DNA from: Candidatus Accumulibacter appositus
GTDB taxonomy: Bacteria; Pseudomonadota; Gammaproteobacteria; Burkholderiales; Rhodocyclaceae
Assembly (NCBI GenBank): GCA_000585055.1
Contig: JEMX01000061.1
Coordinates: forward strand, 98,671 to 162,670
DNA length: 64,000 nucleotides
Direction: 5' to 3'
Part shown: positions 29,949 through 39,129 of the stretch, one piece after another
Numbering within the stretch: the first letter of the stretch is position 1
Layout of the letters: every line of letters begins with the position of its first letter
Made by a program: the position numbers and the translations under genes
The notes under the pieces: model-generated
The model's input: the letters and a program-made list of their open reading frames with translations, nothing else
Told to the model about the DNA's origin: nothing
Databases searched by the model: none

Positions 29949-31519
29949 CAACAGGTCTCCTTCAGGCGCTGGTAATCGATCTTGTCGGTAGAGGTCTTGG
30001 GCAGACTGTCAAACCAGACGAATCGATCGGGGATCATGTACAGCGGCAGATTCTCGGCACAAAAACGCTTGATCTCGATCAGCGATGGCCTTTTTTCCTC
30101 ATGGCTGCTGAGAAAGGCCGTGATGCTCACGCCGGCCTGTTCGTCGGCGAAGGCAAGCACTGCCGCTTCCTTGATCTTGGCATGGCGGTATAGGCCGGCT
30201 TCAATCTCGCCGAGTTCGACGCGGTAGCCGCGGCGCTTGACCATGCGGTCGCGCCGGCCGAGATAGGTGTAGCAGGCATCTTCAGCCTCGCTAACGATAT
30301 CGCCGGTGCGATACCAGGCGGTACCGTCGTCGGCATTGAAAAAGCCCCTCGCCGTCTGCTCGGGAAGGGCCCAGTAACCTTGCATCACGCCGGGTCCGCT
30401 GATCGCCAGTTCCCCTTCACTGCCGCGAGCGACCGTGGCCCCCTCCTCATTCAGTACGCAGGCGCGCAGATGTGAACAGACCTTGCCGATTGGGTAGGGT
30501 GTGCTGCGCTCCGCTGGTATGGGCAAGGGCACTTCGTACCAGGTGCAGACATTGGTTTCAGTCGGGCCGTAAAGATTGCAGTAGCGCGGCTTCGGCAGCA
30601 GTTCGCAGAGGGCCCGCAAGTGTTTCACCGGGAACACCTCGCCAGCGAACAAGACCTGCCGCAAAGCCGAGTAGTCGTGCCGGGCAAGATTGCCGAACTG
30701 GGCCAGCAAAGCGAGGATGGACGGTGCCGAGTACCAGATCGAGATGCGCTCGTCGGCAATCAGTTGCGCCAGTCGCGGCGCATCCTTGCCGATCTCCTCG
30801 CCGACCAGAACCAGGGTCGCACCATGCTTCAGGCAAACGTGGATATCGAGGATCGAGAGATCGAAGTGGAACGGCGCGTGCGATGAAAAACGATCGGCCG
30901 CCGTTGGCGCGAAAGTCTCGGAGCACCAGTCGACGAAAGTCACTGCGTTTTCGTGCGACAGCATCACGCCTTTCGGTTGACCGGTCGAGCCGGACGTGTA
31001 GAGAATGTAGGCGAGGTCTTGCGGCTGGTTGTGGATGGAAAGGGTGGTCGGCGCCATCGCCTGCTCGTCGGCTGCGTCGAGCGCAGTACGCAAGCCGCTG
31101 CCGCCAGCCCGTTCTTCGGCAACGACGATCATCGCCGGCATCGCCCCGAGCCCGGCAAGTTCGGCGCCCAACTTGTCCGCCAGCGCGGCTTCGACAATCA
31201 CCACCTTGACCGCGCAGTTGTGCAGGATATAGGCACCGCGGGCCGCCGGAGCGCCCGGGTCGACCGGCACGTAGGCGGCACCTGCCTTGAGTGTGCCGAG
31301 CAGCGCTGCCACTGCGTCGACCGATTTGCGCAAGAAAATGCCGACCCGGTCGCCGCGGCAGACGCCAAGCAGTGTCAGGCGGTCGCGCAAGCGATCGGAC
31401 AAGCTGTCCAGTTCGCCGTAGGTAATCGAGCCTTTTCCGGGCTCGACGACGGCCACCGCCTGCGCGCTTTGCCGCGCACTGGCGATGAAGCGTTCATGCA
31501 GGTACGCGGCAGTACTCAT
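29948..31519 (-). CDS. stand-alone adenylation enzyme, predicted L-prolyl-AMP ligase
   Basis: 523 aa ANL-family enzyme with core motifs ILYTSGSTGQPKGVMLSH, YGPTETNV, YRTGD, GRRDRMVKRRGYRVELGEIE and the A10 Lys513 (TSTDKIDY). Aligning by eye with GrsA-PheA gives pocket residues D220 L221 L224 Y263 L290 A292 L316 V324 C325. The resulting D-L-L-Y-L-A-L-V-C is the code known for proline-activating PltF, RedM and CloN4. It should load proline onto the adjacent carrier protein. Without this code it could be taken for a DltA-like D-alanine ligase. The ATG at 31519 overlaps the carrier stop (ATGA). Confidence 0.87.
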   Translation of the reverse strand: MSTAAYLHERFIASARQSAQAVAVVEPGKGSITYGELDSLSDRLRDRLTLLGVCRGDRVGIFLRKSVDAVAALLGTLKAGAAYVPVDPGAPAARGAYILHNCAVKVVIVEAALADKLGAELAGLGAMPAMIVVAEERAGGSGLRTALDAADEQAMAPTTLSIHNQPQDLAYILYTSGSTGQPKGVMLSHENAVTFVDWCSETFAPTAADRFSSHAPFHFDLSILDIHVCLKHGATLVLVGEEIGKDAPRLAQLIADERISIWYSAPSILALLAQFGNLARHDYSALRQVLFAGEVFPVKHLRALCELLPKPRYCNLYGPTETNVCTWYEVPLPIPAERSTPYPIGKVCSHLRACVLNEEGATVARGSEGELAISGPGVMQGYWALPEQTARGFFNADDGTAWYRTGDIVSEAEDACYTYLGRRDRMVKRRGYRVELGEIEAGLYRHAKIKEAAVLAFADEQAGVSITAFLSSHEEKRPSLIEIKRFCAENLPLYMIPDRFVWFDSLPKTSTDKIDYQRLKETC

Positions 31520-31779
31520 CAGGCCCCCGTTGGGTTCTTGGACAGCACCAGCTTGACGATACTCTCCAGGTTGTCGAGGTGTTCCTTGTCGACCTCGTGA
31601 GGTTCGAAGTTCACGCTGTACTTTTCCTCCATGAACATCACCAGCTTGAGCGTGGCGATCGAGTCCAGGATGCCGCCGCTGATCAGCGGGGTCGTTGTGG
31701 TGAGCTCGTCGGGGTCCTCGCCGGGGAGGAATTCCTCCATGATGAAGTCCTTGATGGCTTGGGTGAGGGTGTCGGTCAT
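31519..31779 (-). CDS. acyl/peptidyl carrier protein
   Basis: 86 aa. A four-helix carrier with the phosphopantetheine Ser40 in GGILDSIATL. The acidic recognition helix II/III (FMEEKYSVNFEPHEVDKEHLDNLESI) is typical of stand-alone carriers of the DltC/RedO/PltL kind. It should hold the proline-derived acyl group as a thioester for the dehydrogenase and the MBOAT enzyme. ATG 31779 with GGAG upstream. It lies 51 bases after the MBOAT gene and overlaps the adenylation gene by four bases (ATGA), so expression is coupled. Confidence 0.92.
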   Translation of the reverse strand: MTDTLTQAIKDFIMEEFLPGEDPDELTTTTPLISGGILDSIATLKLVMFMEEKYSVNFEPHEVDKEHLDNLESIVKLVLSKNPTGA

Positions 31780-31830
31780 GACTTGGCTCCGGTGGGGGAA
31801 TGACTCGGGGGTGAAAGTTGCCGCATTGAC

Positions 31831-34380
31831 TTACTTGGTGGCAGCCGTGCTGCCGAAGAGTATCGCCGGGTCTTTTTGCAGGGCCCGGTATAGTGCATCG
31901 GCGACCAGTTGATGGCCGAGTTCATTGGGATGGTCGTCCCACTCGGCCAGGCGCAAGGTATCGATGTCGTGGCCCTGGTAGACATCGGCGAGGTTGATCA
32001 CTGCGAAGCCCGCATCGCGGGCTATGCGCACGGTCTCTGGCGTTTCTTCCTGCCAGCTGCCGCCACGGACCTGTGGCAGGAAGACCCACACCGGTCGAAT
32101 GCCCAATTCGGCTGATCGTCCTGCGATCTCACCGTAAACGGCTTGCAGGATTGCGGCGCCATACGGTTTCAGGAGCTTGAGCGCTTCCGCCTTCTCCATT
32201 CCCGCGCTTGCGCCTGACTGGTCGACGATTGCCGCCAGGGCCGGGTAGGGAATCGGCAAGCGCTTCTCGACTGCCTCGGCGAGGTAATCGGCTGAGCGGC
32301 TGATCTCGCGGCCGGCGGCGACGTAAAGGATGGCGTTTGGCTGCAGATCCAGAACGTTGTCGAAAGCGACCAACTGCTGTGGAGGTTGGTAGCCCGGCAC
32401 GCCCATATTCAGCAGCTCGACGTGCTTGAATGCGCTGCTGACCGGCTCGCGGCCCAAGCGCTCCTCCAGAAGTGCCTCGAAGGTTGCTCCGTCACCGACG
32501 CCCCAGCCCATGACCGTCGAAGGACCCAGCACGGCAGCGCGAAGCGTGTCGGCCGGACGTGCCTGCGTGTAGTCCTGATCGCGCATTCCCCAGCGATTGG
32601 TGGACACCGTCCCGTACTTGGTTGTCGAGACGAAGGACGGAATCAGCTCGTTCTGGGCGAAATTGTCGACGAAGCGTTTCAAGCCGGCGTTCTCGACGTC
32701 GAGCCAGTTTGCCGGTTTCTTCGAGTAGACCTCCCACAGTTGTGAGTTGAAACGGTCCACCGAGAGCAGGCCTTCGTAGTAGCCGCGTTCGAGCTTGGCG
32801 TTGTCGAGACGACTCAGGTGAGCCGAGCGCAGCGAGCTCACCAGATTCCCGAATTCATTGCTGACCCGGGTATGCACGCCTTCCATCGAAATCAGCACCA
32901 GCCCCAGCGCCAAGGCGATGGTGATGGCGCGGTCGAGCGCCCACGGGCGATGCCCCTTGGCGGCCATGGTGGCCGTTGCCGTCTCCGGCAGGCTCAGGCT
33001 ACCGAGCACGATGACCAGCAGGCTGAGTAGCGGAAACAGCAGGGCTTCAGCGGTGTATGACCCGGTCCAGGCTGACCACAGGGCAAGCCAGTCGACGATC
33101 GACTCACTGGTCCAGAATGACCAGAGGATGGCGATGAACCAGAACGTAGCGTAGGTTTTGGCGATGGTGAGCGCGGTGCTCTGCCAGCTCTTTTTCTTCT
33201 TGCTGAGGCTGCGGCTGCGGCCGTGCTTTATTTCGTAGAGCGAATTCGCGACCACCAGTACGCCGAGCACGGCCCAGAAAAGCATGTCATGCCAGGCCAG
33301 GAGCCAGGTGCCGCGCAGCCAGAACCATTGGTAGGAGTGCAATAGCCAGGTGAGCAGGAAGACATAAAGCGTGGCGATGATGATGGCGTTGTTGGTGCCG
33401 AAGCGCTTCAAGGCGAACACCGCTGGAAAGTAGAAGATCTTCTGCATGAAGTCTTTCCAGTAAATATTGATGCGGCGCCAGAAATCGGTGAAGCTGGCCG
33501 CCAGGAGATAGCGATTGTGCGTCTCCGGGAGATTGAAGCCGAACAGATGCACGATCCCGACGATCAAGTGAAAGAGGCCTGAAACGCGTAGGTAGAGCAT
33601 GAAATTGGCGACTACGTATTGCAGAAATTGTGCCGGTCCGGTTACTTCCGAAGGGGCCAGGGTAACGTGGTAGTAGAAGTAGCGGTAAAGAATGAGGTGC
33701 ACGATGCCGCGGACGATCCAGTCGACGCCCTTCTGATAGGTAAGGTAGGCATCACCGCTGTAGTGGCTGCGCCGGTAGGTCTTGAAGTCGATGACTGGCA
33801 GCAACGGAAAACAGGCGTTGGGGAGCATGAAGAAGTAGCTGGCGGACTGGGCCGGGGTGACCGGCGTCTTGTCGTGGCGCAGGTCGTAGAAATAGGCGAT
33901 CAGCCGAAACATGAACATCGCGCCGAGGATTGGCCAGATGGCCTCTGACCAGGGCGTGGGCAGTAGCGTCGCGCGTTGCGTGATCAACAGCACGCCTAGA
34001 CCCAGCAGGATGAGGCCGCGAATGCGAAACGATAGCGGCAGGTGACATGCGGCGATGAGCACGAAACCGATGCCAATGAGCCAAGCACCGTTCGCCAGGC
34101 CTAGAGTCAGTGGAATGGAGATCAGGCTGAGGGCGGTGAAGAAAGGCAGGCGTGCGGGCAGAGGCAGGAAGGAGTGCACCGCGAAGCCGGCAAATGCCAG
34201 CATCGCGAGGATACGGAAAGCAGGGCTTTCAATCTGGAACTGGCGCAGCAGCAGCAACACCAGGATCAGCTGCGCGGCAACAATCGCGAAATCGCGCATC
34301 CGAATGCGGCCGTGTGATTCACTCGCTGCTGCGGTGCTGTTGCCGAGTTTCGTGGCAGTGAACGTAGGTGTACTATCCAT
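31831..34380 (-). CDS. MBOAT O-acyltransferase fused to SGNH hydrolase-like domain
   Basis: About 849 aa. Residues ~30-490 form a polytopic membrane-bound O-acyltransferase: SFTDFWRRINIYWKDFM corresponds to the conserved FWRRWHIS-type motif (with the Trp-His replaced by Ile-Asn), and the invariant His is at ~348 in LLHSYQWFW. A second membrane stretch leads to a periplasmic SGNH domain (~600-849) with Ser621 in LGPSTVMGWG, the GVPGYQPPQ block and DDHPNELGH (Asp815/816, His817). It resembles AlgI and AlgJ/X, or DltB and DltD, joined in one chain. It should pass the carrier-bound acyl group across the inner membrane to a surface acceptor. The start is uncertain (ATG 34380; upstream ATGs at 34434 and 34485). 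Confidence 0.85.
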   Translation of the reverse strand: MDSTPTFTATKLGNSTAAASESHGRIRMRDFAIVAAQLILVLLLLRQFQIESPAFRILAMLAFAGFAVHSFLPLPARLPFFTALSLISIPLTLGLANGAWLIGIGFVLIAACHLPLSFRIRGLILLGLGVLLITQRATLLPTPWSEAIWPILGAMFMFRLIAYFYDLRHDKTPVTPAQSASYFFMLPNACFPLLPVIDFKTYRRSHYSGDAYLTYQKGVDWIVRGIVHLILYRYFYYHVTLAPSEVTGPAQFLQYVVANFMLYLRVSGLFHLIVGIVHLFGFNLPETHNRYLLAASFTDFWRRINIYWKDFMQKIFYFPAVFALKRFGTNNAIIIATLYVFLLTWLLHSYQWFWLRGTWLLAWHDMLFWAVLGVLVVANSLYEIKHGRSRSLSKKKKSWQSTALTIAKTYATFWFIAILWSFWTSESIVDWLALWSAWTGSYTAEALLFPLLSLLVIVLGSLSLPETATATMAAKGHRPWALDRAITIALALGLVLISMEGVHTRVSNEFGNLVSSLRSAHLSRLDNAKLERGYYEGLLSVDRFNSQLWEVYSKKPANWLDVENAGLKRFVDNFAQNELIPSFVSTTKYGTVSTNRWGMRDQDYTQARPADTLRAAVLGPSTVMGWGVGDGATFEALLEERLGREPVSSAFKHVELLNMGVPGYQPPQQLVAFDNVLDLQPNAILYVAAGREISRSADYLAEAVEKRLPIPYPALAAIVDQSGASAGMEKAEALKLLKPYGAAILQAVYGEIAGRSAELGIRPVWVFLPQVRGGSWQEETPETVRIARDAGFAVINLADVYQGHDIDTLRLAEWDDHPNELGHQLVADALYRALQKDPAILFGSTAATK

Positions 34381-34806
34381 GGGCAAGGTGTCGGTGCCTT
34401 CTCGTAAGGGAGTTGTCGATAGTTGCGCCGCCATGCAGGTCGCTTGGCGCAGGCTCAGTCTGCATGCTATCGCCGCGCATCTCATCGTGGCGAGGTGTCC
34501 TCGGTGGGCGCATGCTGGGAGCGACCGAAAGCCGCCTGCTCAAGTGGCGGCGGGATCCTGGAAGCGGATGCTACCACACGCGTTTTGGCGCCCTCCGAAT
34601 TCTGCCGAGGCTCGAACGTGCTCCACTCACAGAACCCCTACGGCAGATAAAGTCCTTCGCGACAGCATGTGTCGCGGATCGTCAAACCTCCAATTGCTTA
34701 TTCGATTACACGCCCGCATTGGAACAGCAAGCTCGGTCGCGGTCTGTGCGTTTGTTCACTTTCCGTCGTTATTACTTTGCGCAGGCAGGGTCCGGGCTCG
34801 GTCGGC
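34381..34806. other. 426-base region upstream of the MBOAT operon
   Basis: Lies between the cca stop and the MBOAT start, both on the minus strand, and should contain the promoter of the acyl-transfer operon. An inverted repeat GCGACA-GCATG-TGTCGC (34659-34675) is a possible operator, with TTGACG on the minus strand (34685-34680) just upstream of it, but no matching -10 was recognised. I see no convincing gene, though the MBOAT frame stays open to 34485. Confidence 0.45.
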
Positions 34807-36039
34807 TCACCAAGCGATGCTGGCGCGCTTGGCGAGCCCCTGCCTGACCGCAGCTACCCGTTCCGCATGCAGCAGCGCGCCGATCCTTGCTGGCTCGCTG
34901 CAGTTTCGCGCAATGGCTGCCGCATCGACGCCGCGCGCCAGTGCGAGTGCCTGACGGAAGAGCGCCGGCGCCGGATAGGGAACGTCCTCGAAGCCCTGAC
35001 GACCATGGAAGTCACAGGCACAGGCTTCGAGAAAGCGCTCGAAGCGTTCGGGGCGGCGCAGCGCATCGGTGCTTTCGAGAAGCTCGACCATGCTTGCCGG
35101 GTCCAGTTGCGCAGCGCGGTGAATGTCGCCGTGATGGCGAGCGACCAGCCGCGCCAGATCAGCGCACTCGAGCGGCACCTTGAGGCGCGCACAAACTTGC
35201 CTGACCAGTTCGACGCTACGCGCTTCGTGGTTTGGATGGCGCGGCAAATCGGCGGCCGGCGTGCTGCCTTTGCCAAGGTCATGGAGCAGCGCGGCGAGGC
35301 GTACCGGCAGTCCGTAGTGGTGTTGTGCAGACTGGTCGACGACCATCATCACATGCACCCCGGTATCGATCTCGGGGTGCATCTCGGCTCGTTGCGGTAC
35401 CCCGAAAAGGCGCTCCAGCTCCGGCAGCAGCCGGGCCAGCGCGCCGCATTCGCGCAGTACCTCGAACATCCGTGATGGCTTGTCCTCCATCAGGCCCTTG
35501 GCCAGTTCCTGCCAGACGCGTTCGGCAACCAGATGGTCGAGCTCGCCGTTGGCGACCATTTCTTGCGCCATGGCCATGGTTTCCGGAGCGACCGTAAAAG
35601 CGGCAAAGCGCGCGGCGAAGCGCGCGAGGCGCAGAACGCGCACCGGGTCTTCGACGAACGCCGGCCCGACGTGGCGCAGCACGCCTGCCGCCAGATCGTC
35701 GAGACCATGGTGGGGGTCGATCAGCTGGCCGTCGGCGCCGCGCGCAATGGCATTGATGGTCAGATCGCGGCGCGCCAGATCCTCGCCCAGGCTGACCTCT
35801 GGCGCGGCACGAAAGGCAAAGCCCTTGTAGCCGCGGCCCGTCTTGCGTTCGCTTCGCGCCAGCGCGTATTCGGCGCGCGACTGCGGGTGCAGGAAGACCG
35901 GGAAATCCTTGCCGACGGGTTTGAAGCCGCGGGCCAGCATTTCCTCGGGCGAACTGCCGACCACCACGTAGTCACGATCCTGAACCGGCAGGCCGAGCAA
36001 CTCGTCGCGGATCGCCCCGCCGACGGTGAAGATTTCCAT
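34807..36039 (-). CDS. cca: multifunctional CCA tRNA nucleotidyltransferase
   Basis: 410 aa. Class II CCA-adding enzyme: FTVGGAIRDELLGLPVQDRDYVVVG with the catalytic DxD, RRDLTINAIA, DPVRVLRLARFAARF, and a C-terminal HD phosphohydrolase domain (HVMMVVDQS, AALLHDLGKG, HHGDIHRA). It adds or repairs the 3' CCA of tRNAs, and the HD domain gives phosphatase and phosphodiesterase activity. ATG 36039. It stands 57 bases after the NDUFA9-like gene on the same strand. Confidence 0.95.
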   Translation of the reverse strand: MEIFTVGGAIRDELLGLPVQDRDYVVVGSSPEEMLARGFKPVGKDFPVFLHPQSRAEYALARSERKTGRGYKGFAFRAAPEVSLGEDLARRDLTINAIARGADGQLIDPHHGLDDLAAGVLRHVGPAFVEDPVRVLRLARFAARFAAFTVAPETMAMAQEMVANGELDHLVAERVWQELAKGLMEDKPSRMFEVLRECGALARLLPELERLFGVPQRAEMHPEIDTGVHVMMVVDQSAQHHYGLPVRLAALLHDLGKGSTPAADLPRHPNHEARSVELVRQVCARLKVPLECADLARLVARHHGDIHRAAQLDPASMVELLESTDALRRPERFERFLEACACDFHGRQGFEDVPYPAPALFRQALALARGVDAAAIARNCSEPARIGALLHAERVAAVRQGLAKRASIAW

Positions 36040-36096
36040 CAGATCAGCGCCGAGGCCGCCTGCTGCTGCGGCGCGCTGCCTGCCTTGGCGATTGGC

Positions 36097-37062
36097 TCAG
36101 CGACCGGCACGAAGGCGATAGCGGTCCAGGCGAAACTGGCCAATCTCGGTCGGCGACAGATAGCTCGGCGCCACGGCTTCAAGGGCCGTTGGCTGCCAGC
36201 CCGGATAGTCATGGGTTCCATCGGTGACGCTATCGACGTCCATCGAGCGCAGGTTGTCCGGCGACATCGGTGGTTTCGGCAGCAGCCACAGCAGGCCGGC
36301 CTGCAGGTAGGCCCAGCCACCGTTGCCAAGGTCGATGATGCGGCGCGATTTGCCGATCAGTCGTGCGGTGTACTCGACCAGTTCGCGAAGCGAATAGACC
36401 TTGGGACCACAGAGATCGTAAGTCTGGCCAAAGGTATTGCGATCGCCAAGGCTGTCGCAAAAGGCTTTCGCCACGTCGCCGACATAAACCGGCTGGAAGC
36501 GCGCCGAACCGCCGCCGAGCGGGAAGATCGGGAAAAGCTTCAGAAACTTGGCAAACACGTTGAGGAAGACGTCGTCCGGTCCGAAAATTACCGATGGGCG
36601 GAACACGGTGACATCCAGCTCGCCGATCGCCGCCTGTACCGCGGCTTCGCCGTCGCCCTTCGAGCGCAGGTATTCCGACACCCCGTCGTGGGTGGCATTG
36701 AGCGCACTCATGTGCACCAGGCGACGCACGCCGCTCTCTTTCATGGCTGCGATGATCTTTTTCGGCAGCTCGACATGCGCCGCGGCGAAACCCTTGCCGT
36801 AAGGCAGGCGCGAATCCCGGTCGTGGAGGATACCGACCAGGTTGATGACAGCATCCTGGCCACGCATGAGTTCGACAAGCGCCTGTTGATCATGCACCTT
36901 GGCTTCGACCATCTCAACCGTTGGCAGCATGATCAGTTTTTTGGTGTTGTCACGGTGGCGAGTGGCTATCGTCACCCGTACGCCGCGTTGTGAAAGGGCG
37001 CTGGCAATCCAGCCGCCGACAAAACCACTGCCGCCGATCAACAGCACGTTCTTGAGTTCCAT
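36097..37062 (-). CDS. complex I NDUFA9-like NAD(P)-binding protein
   Basis: 321 aa, atypical extended short-chain dehydrogenase. NVLLIGGSGFVGGWIASAL binds the dinucleotide; INLVGILHDR, LVHMSALNA and FRPSVIFGPDD are the conserved blocks of the NDUFA9-like subgroup, with the catalytic Tyr of classical SDRs not apparent. In betaproteobacteria such genes stand alone near slt and cca; the function is unassigned. ATG 37062. Confidence 0.85.
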   Translation of the reverse strand: MELKNVLLIGGSGFVGGWIASALSQRGVRVTIATRHRDNTKKLIMLPTVEMVEAKVHDQQALVELMRGQDAVINLVGILHDRDSRLPYGKGFAAAHVELPKKIIAAMKESGVRRLVHMSALNATHDGVSEYLRSKGDGEAAVQAAIGELDVTVFRPSVIFGPDDVFLNVFAKFLKLFPIFPLGGGSARFQPVYVGDVAKAFCDSLGDRNTFGQTYDLCGPKVYSLRELVEYTARLIGKSRRIIDLGNGGWAYLQAGLLWLLPKPPMSPDNLRSMDVDSVTDGTHDYPGWQPTALEAVAPSYLSPTEIGQFRLDRYRLRAGR

Positions 37063-37102
37063 AGCGTCCTACCGGTGAAATGAGGGTCGAGAAAACATGA
37101 TT

Positions 37103-39085
37103 TTAAGGCAATTCCCTGCCCTTGGCTTCGCCGCCGGTGCGCGGAGCAATCACCCCGAGCCGATTCTTGAGCGTTTGTGGGCGGCCATCGAAGAGCGCCG
37201 AGTAATAAACCGAGTTGCTCATGACCTTCTTTACGTAATCCCTGGTTTCGCTGAAAGGAATTGTTTCCGCGTAGATTGCCCCTTCCAGCGCTACGTCGGC
37301 ACGCCACCTGCGGGCTCGACCTGGGCCGGCGTTGTACGCGGCGGAGGCGAGCACCGGGTGATTGTCGAGATCCTCGAGAACCAGCCGCATGTAGCTGGTA
37401 CCGAGCAGCAAATTGGTTTCGGTGTCGTTGACTTGGCCTTGGTGGTAGCTCTTGAGGCCGATCTTGCCGGCTACCCATTTGGCGGTCGCGGGCATCAGCT
37501 GCATCAGCCCGGAAGCGCCGGCCCCTGAGCGCGCATTGCTCACAAAGCGGCTCTCCTGGCGCATCAGGCCATAGACCCAGGCATCGTCGAGCGCCTGGTT
37601 GCGCGCCGCCGGTCGCACCTGATCGCCGAATGGCGCCAGGTAGCGCAGCGAATAGTCGTGTTCCTCACGGGTACGGTCGGCGGTGGCGATCGCGCGGTCG
37701 TAAATGTCAGCGCGCAAGGCGATCGTGGATGCGCTGAGCAGCTCCCGGTCACTCATTCCACGCAGCGACCAGTTCCATTCCCGGACCGCTTCCGAGCGCA
37801 GGTTCAGGCGAAAGAAGAGTAGTGCACGCTGCACGCCGGGCTTGGCCTGTACCGCCGCCAGCTCTTCCCGGCTCGGTGGTGATGCCTGCGGCGGTGGAGC
37901 AATCGGCTGGCCAAGATCGTCGCTGGCCAAGTTGCCGTAAAAGTCGGGCTGGCCGGCAATTTTCGCGAACTGCGCGTCGGCCTCGGCCAGCCGGCCGCCG
38001 GCGCGGTAGGCCCGGCCCAGCCAGTAGACCCAGGCCGTTTGTGCGGCCAGTTCCGGCGCCATGGCTTCGATCGTCGAGCGCACGGCGCCCCAGTCCTGGA
38101 CGCGCAGCGCCGCACGCACCTTCCATTCCGCCACGTCATCGGAGAGCGGTGTATCGCCACCTTTGCGGTACCACTCGATGGCCTCGGGCATATGGTCCTG
38201 CGCCGCCTGGCGGCCGATCTGAGTCCACGCCCAGCCCTGTTCCTCCTCGCTCAGCGAAGACGCGATCCGTTGCAGCTGTTGTGCCGCCATGCGTGGGTCG
38301 TTGCGGGCAATGCGCTGAATGCCGAGGATGGCTAGTTGGCGCTGCATGCGGTTGCCGGAAAAGTCGCTCGGCAGTCTGATCAGCCAGGGCAGCGGTGCGC
38401 CGATGATGGTTTGCGCCAGGCTCTTGTCCGGCGTCTGGCTGGGCGGCAGGTAGTTCATGCTGTACGCCGCGGCGGTGGTCTTGTTGGCCTCGAACTGATT
38501 GCGGATTCGCGCCCAGACGGCGTCGGCAAGGACGCGCTTTTCGAGAATCAGTGCCTCGAGTACCGGGTAGCAGGGTTCCGGAGGTTCGAGCAGGGTCAAC
38601 CACAGGGGCAAGGCGTCGTCGAGCGTCCGCGGGTCGCCCTGGGCTCGCCGGCTTTGCAGCGAATAGCAGGCGATGTCCTGTGGAGGCGGCTGCAGCAGAC
38701 TCGGGAATTCGCGGTCGAACGCTGCCCATTCTTGCTGCTTGCCGGTTTGCCGGAGCCAGTCTGTGCGCAGCTTCTCGGCGACGTAGCTGTTCGGGTTGCG
38801 GTCCAGGAATGCCGCGACGGTGGCCGGATCGGCTTCCTTTAAGTCGAGGAGAAGCTGCCAGTAATCGACGTAGGACGCCAGTTCGTAATTCTGCAGCGTA
38901 GCCGCCAGTTGCTCCAGCCGGACCTTGTCGCCGTTACGTGCGGCGCTGCGTGCGGCCAGAAACTGTTCGTCTGCGCCGCTCGCCAGGACGCTGAGCGGGG
39001 CCAGAAAGCAGGCACTGAGGATGATCGGTAGGGTGACCTGGGCGCTGCGGCGAAAGGCGTAGCGGAGGGCGTGGCGAAACTTCAT
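37103..39085 (-). CDS. slt: soluble lytic murein transglycosylase (Slt70 family)
   Basis: 660 aa with a signal sequence (about residues 1-36, ending near VLASGADE). A long alpha-helical superhelix of repeated pairs (residues ~40-450) is followed by the catalytic SLT domain: the Glu in MRQESRFVSNARSGAGASGLMQLMPATAKWVA, and YNAGPGRARRWR near the end. It cleaves peptidoglycan to 1,6-anhydromuropeptides in the periplasm. I use ATG 39085; the frame is open to 39124. Divergent from the cyclo-ligase gene. Confidence 0.92.
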   Translation of the reverse strand: MKFRHALRYAFRRSAQVTLPIILSACFLAPLSVLASGADEQFLAARSAARNGDKVRLEQLAATLQNYELASYVDYWQLLLDLKEADPATVAAFLDRNPNSYVAEKLRTDWLRQTGKQQEWAAFDREFPSLLQPPPQDIACYSLQSRRAQGDPRTLDDALPLWLTLLEPPEPCYPVLEALILEKRVLADAVWARIRNQFEANKTTAAAYSMNYLPPSQTPDKSLAQTIIGAPLPWLIRLPSDFSGNRMQRQLAILGIQRIARNDPRMAAQQLQRIASSLSEEEQGWAWTQIGRQAAQDHMPEAIEWYRKGGDTPLSDDVAEWKVRAALRVQDWGAVRSTIEAMAPELAAQTAWVYWLGRAYRAGGRLAEADAQFAKIAGQPDFYGNLASDDLGQPIAPPPQASPPSREELAAVQAKPGVQRALLFFRLNLRSEAVREWNWSLRGMSDRELLSASTIALRADIYDRAIATADRTREEHDYSLRYLAPFGDQVRPAARNQALDDAWVYGLMRQESRFVSNARSGAGASGLMQLMPATAKWVAGKIGLKSYHQGQVNDTETNLLLGTSYMRLVLEDLDNHPVLASAAYNAGPGRARRWRADVALEGAIYAETIPFSETRDYVKKVMSNSVYYSALFDGRPQTLKNRLGVIAPRTGGEAKGRELP

Positions 39086-39129
39086 GGTAAGCTGAATTTC
39101 CGGGAGAGTATCTGTTTCGAGCATATCAC

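Noticed and set aside
28800..34380. Plain Dlt-type D-alanylation operon
   Set aside because: The adenylation pocket matches the proline code and a dehydrogenase is present, which Dlt systems lack.
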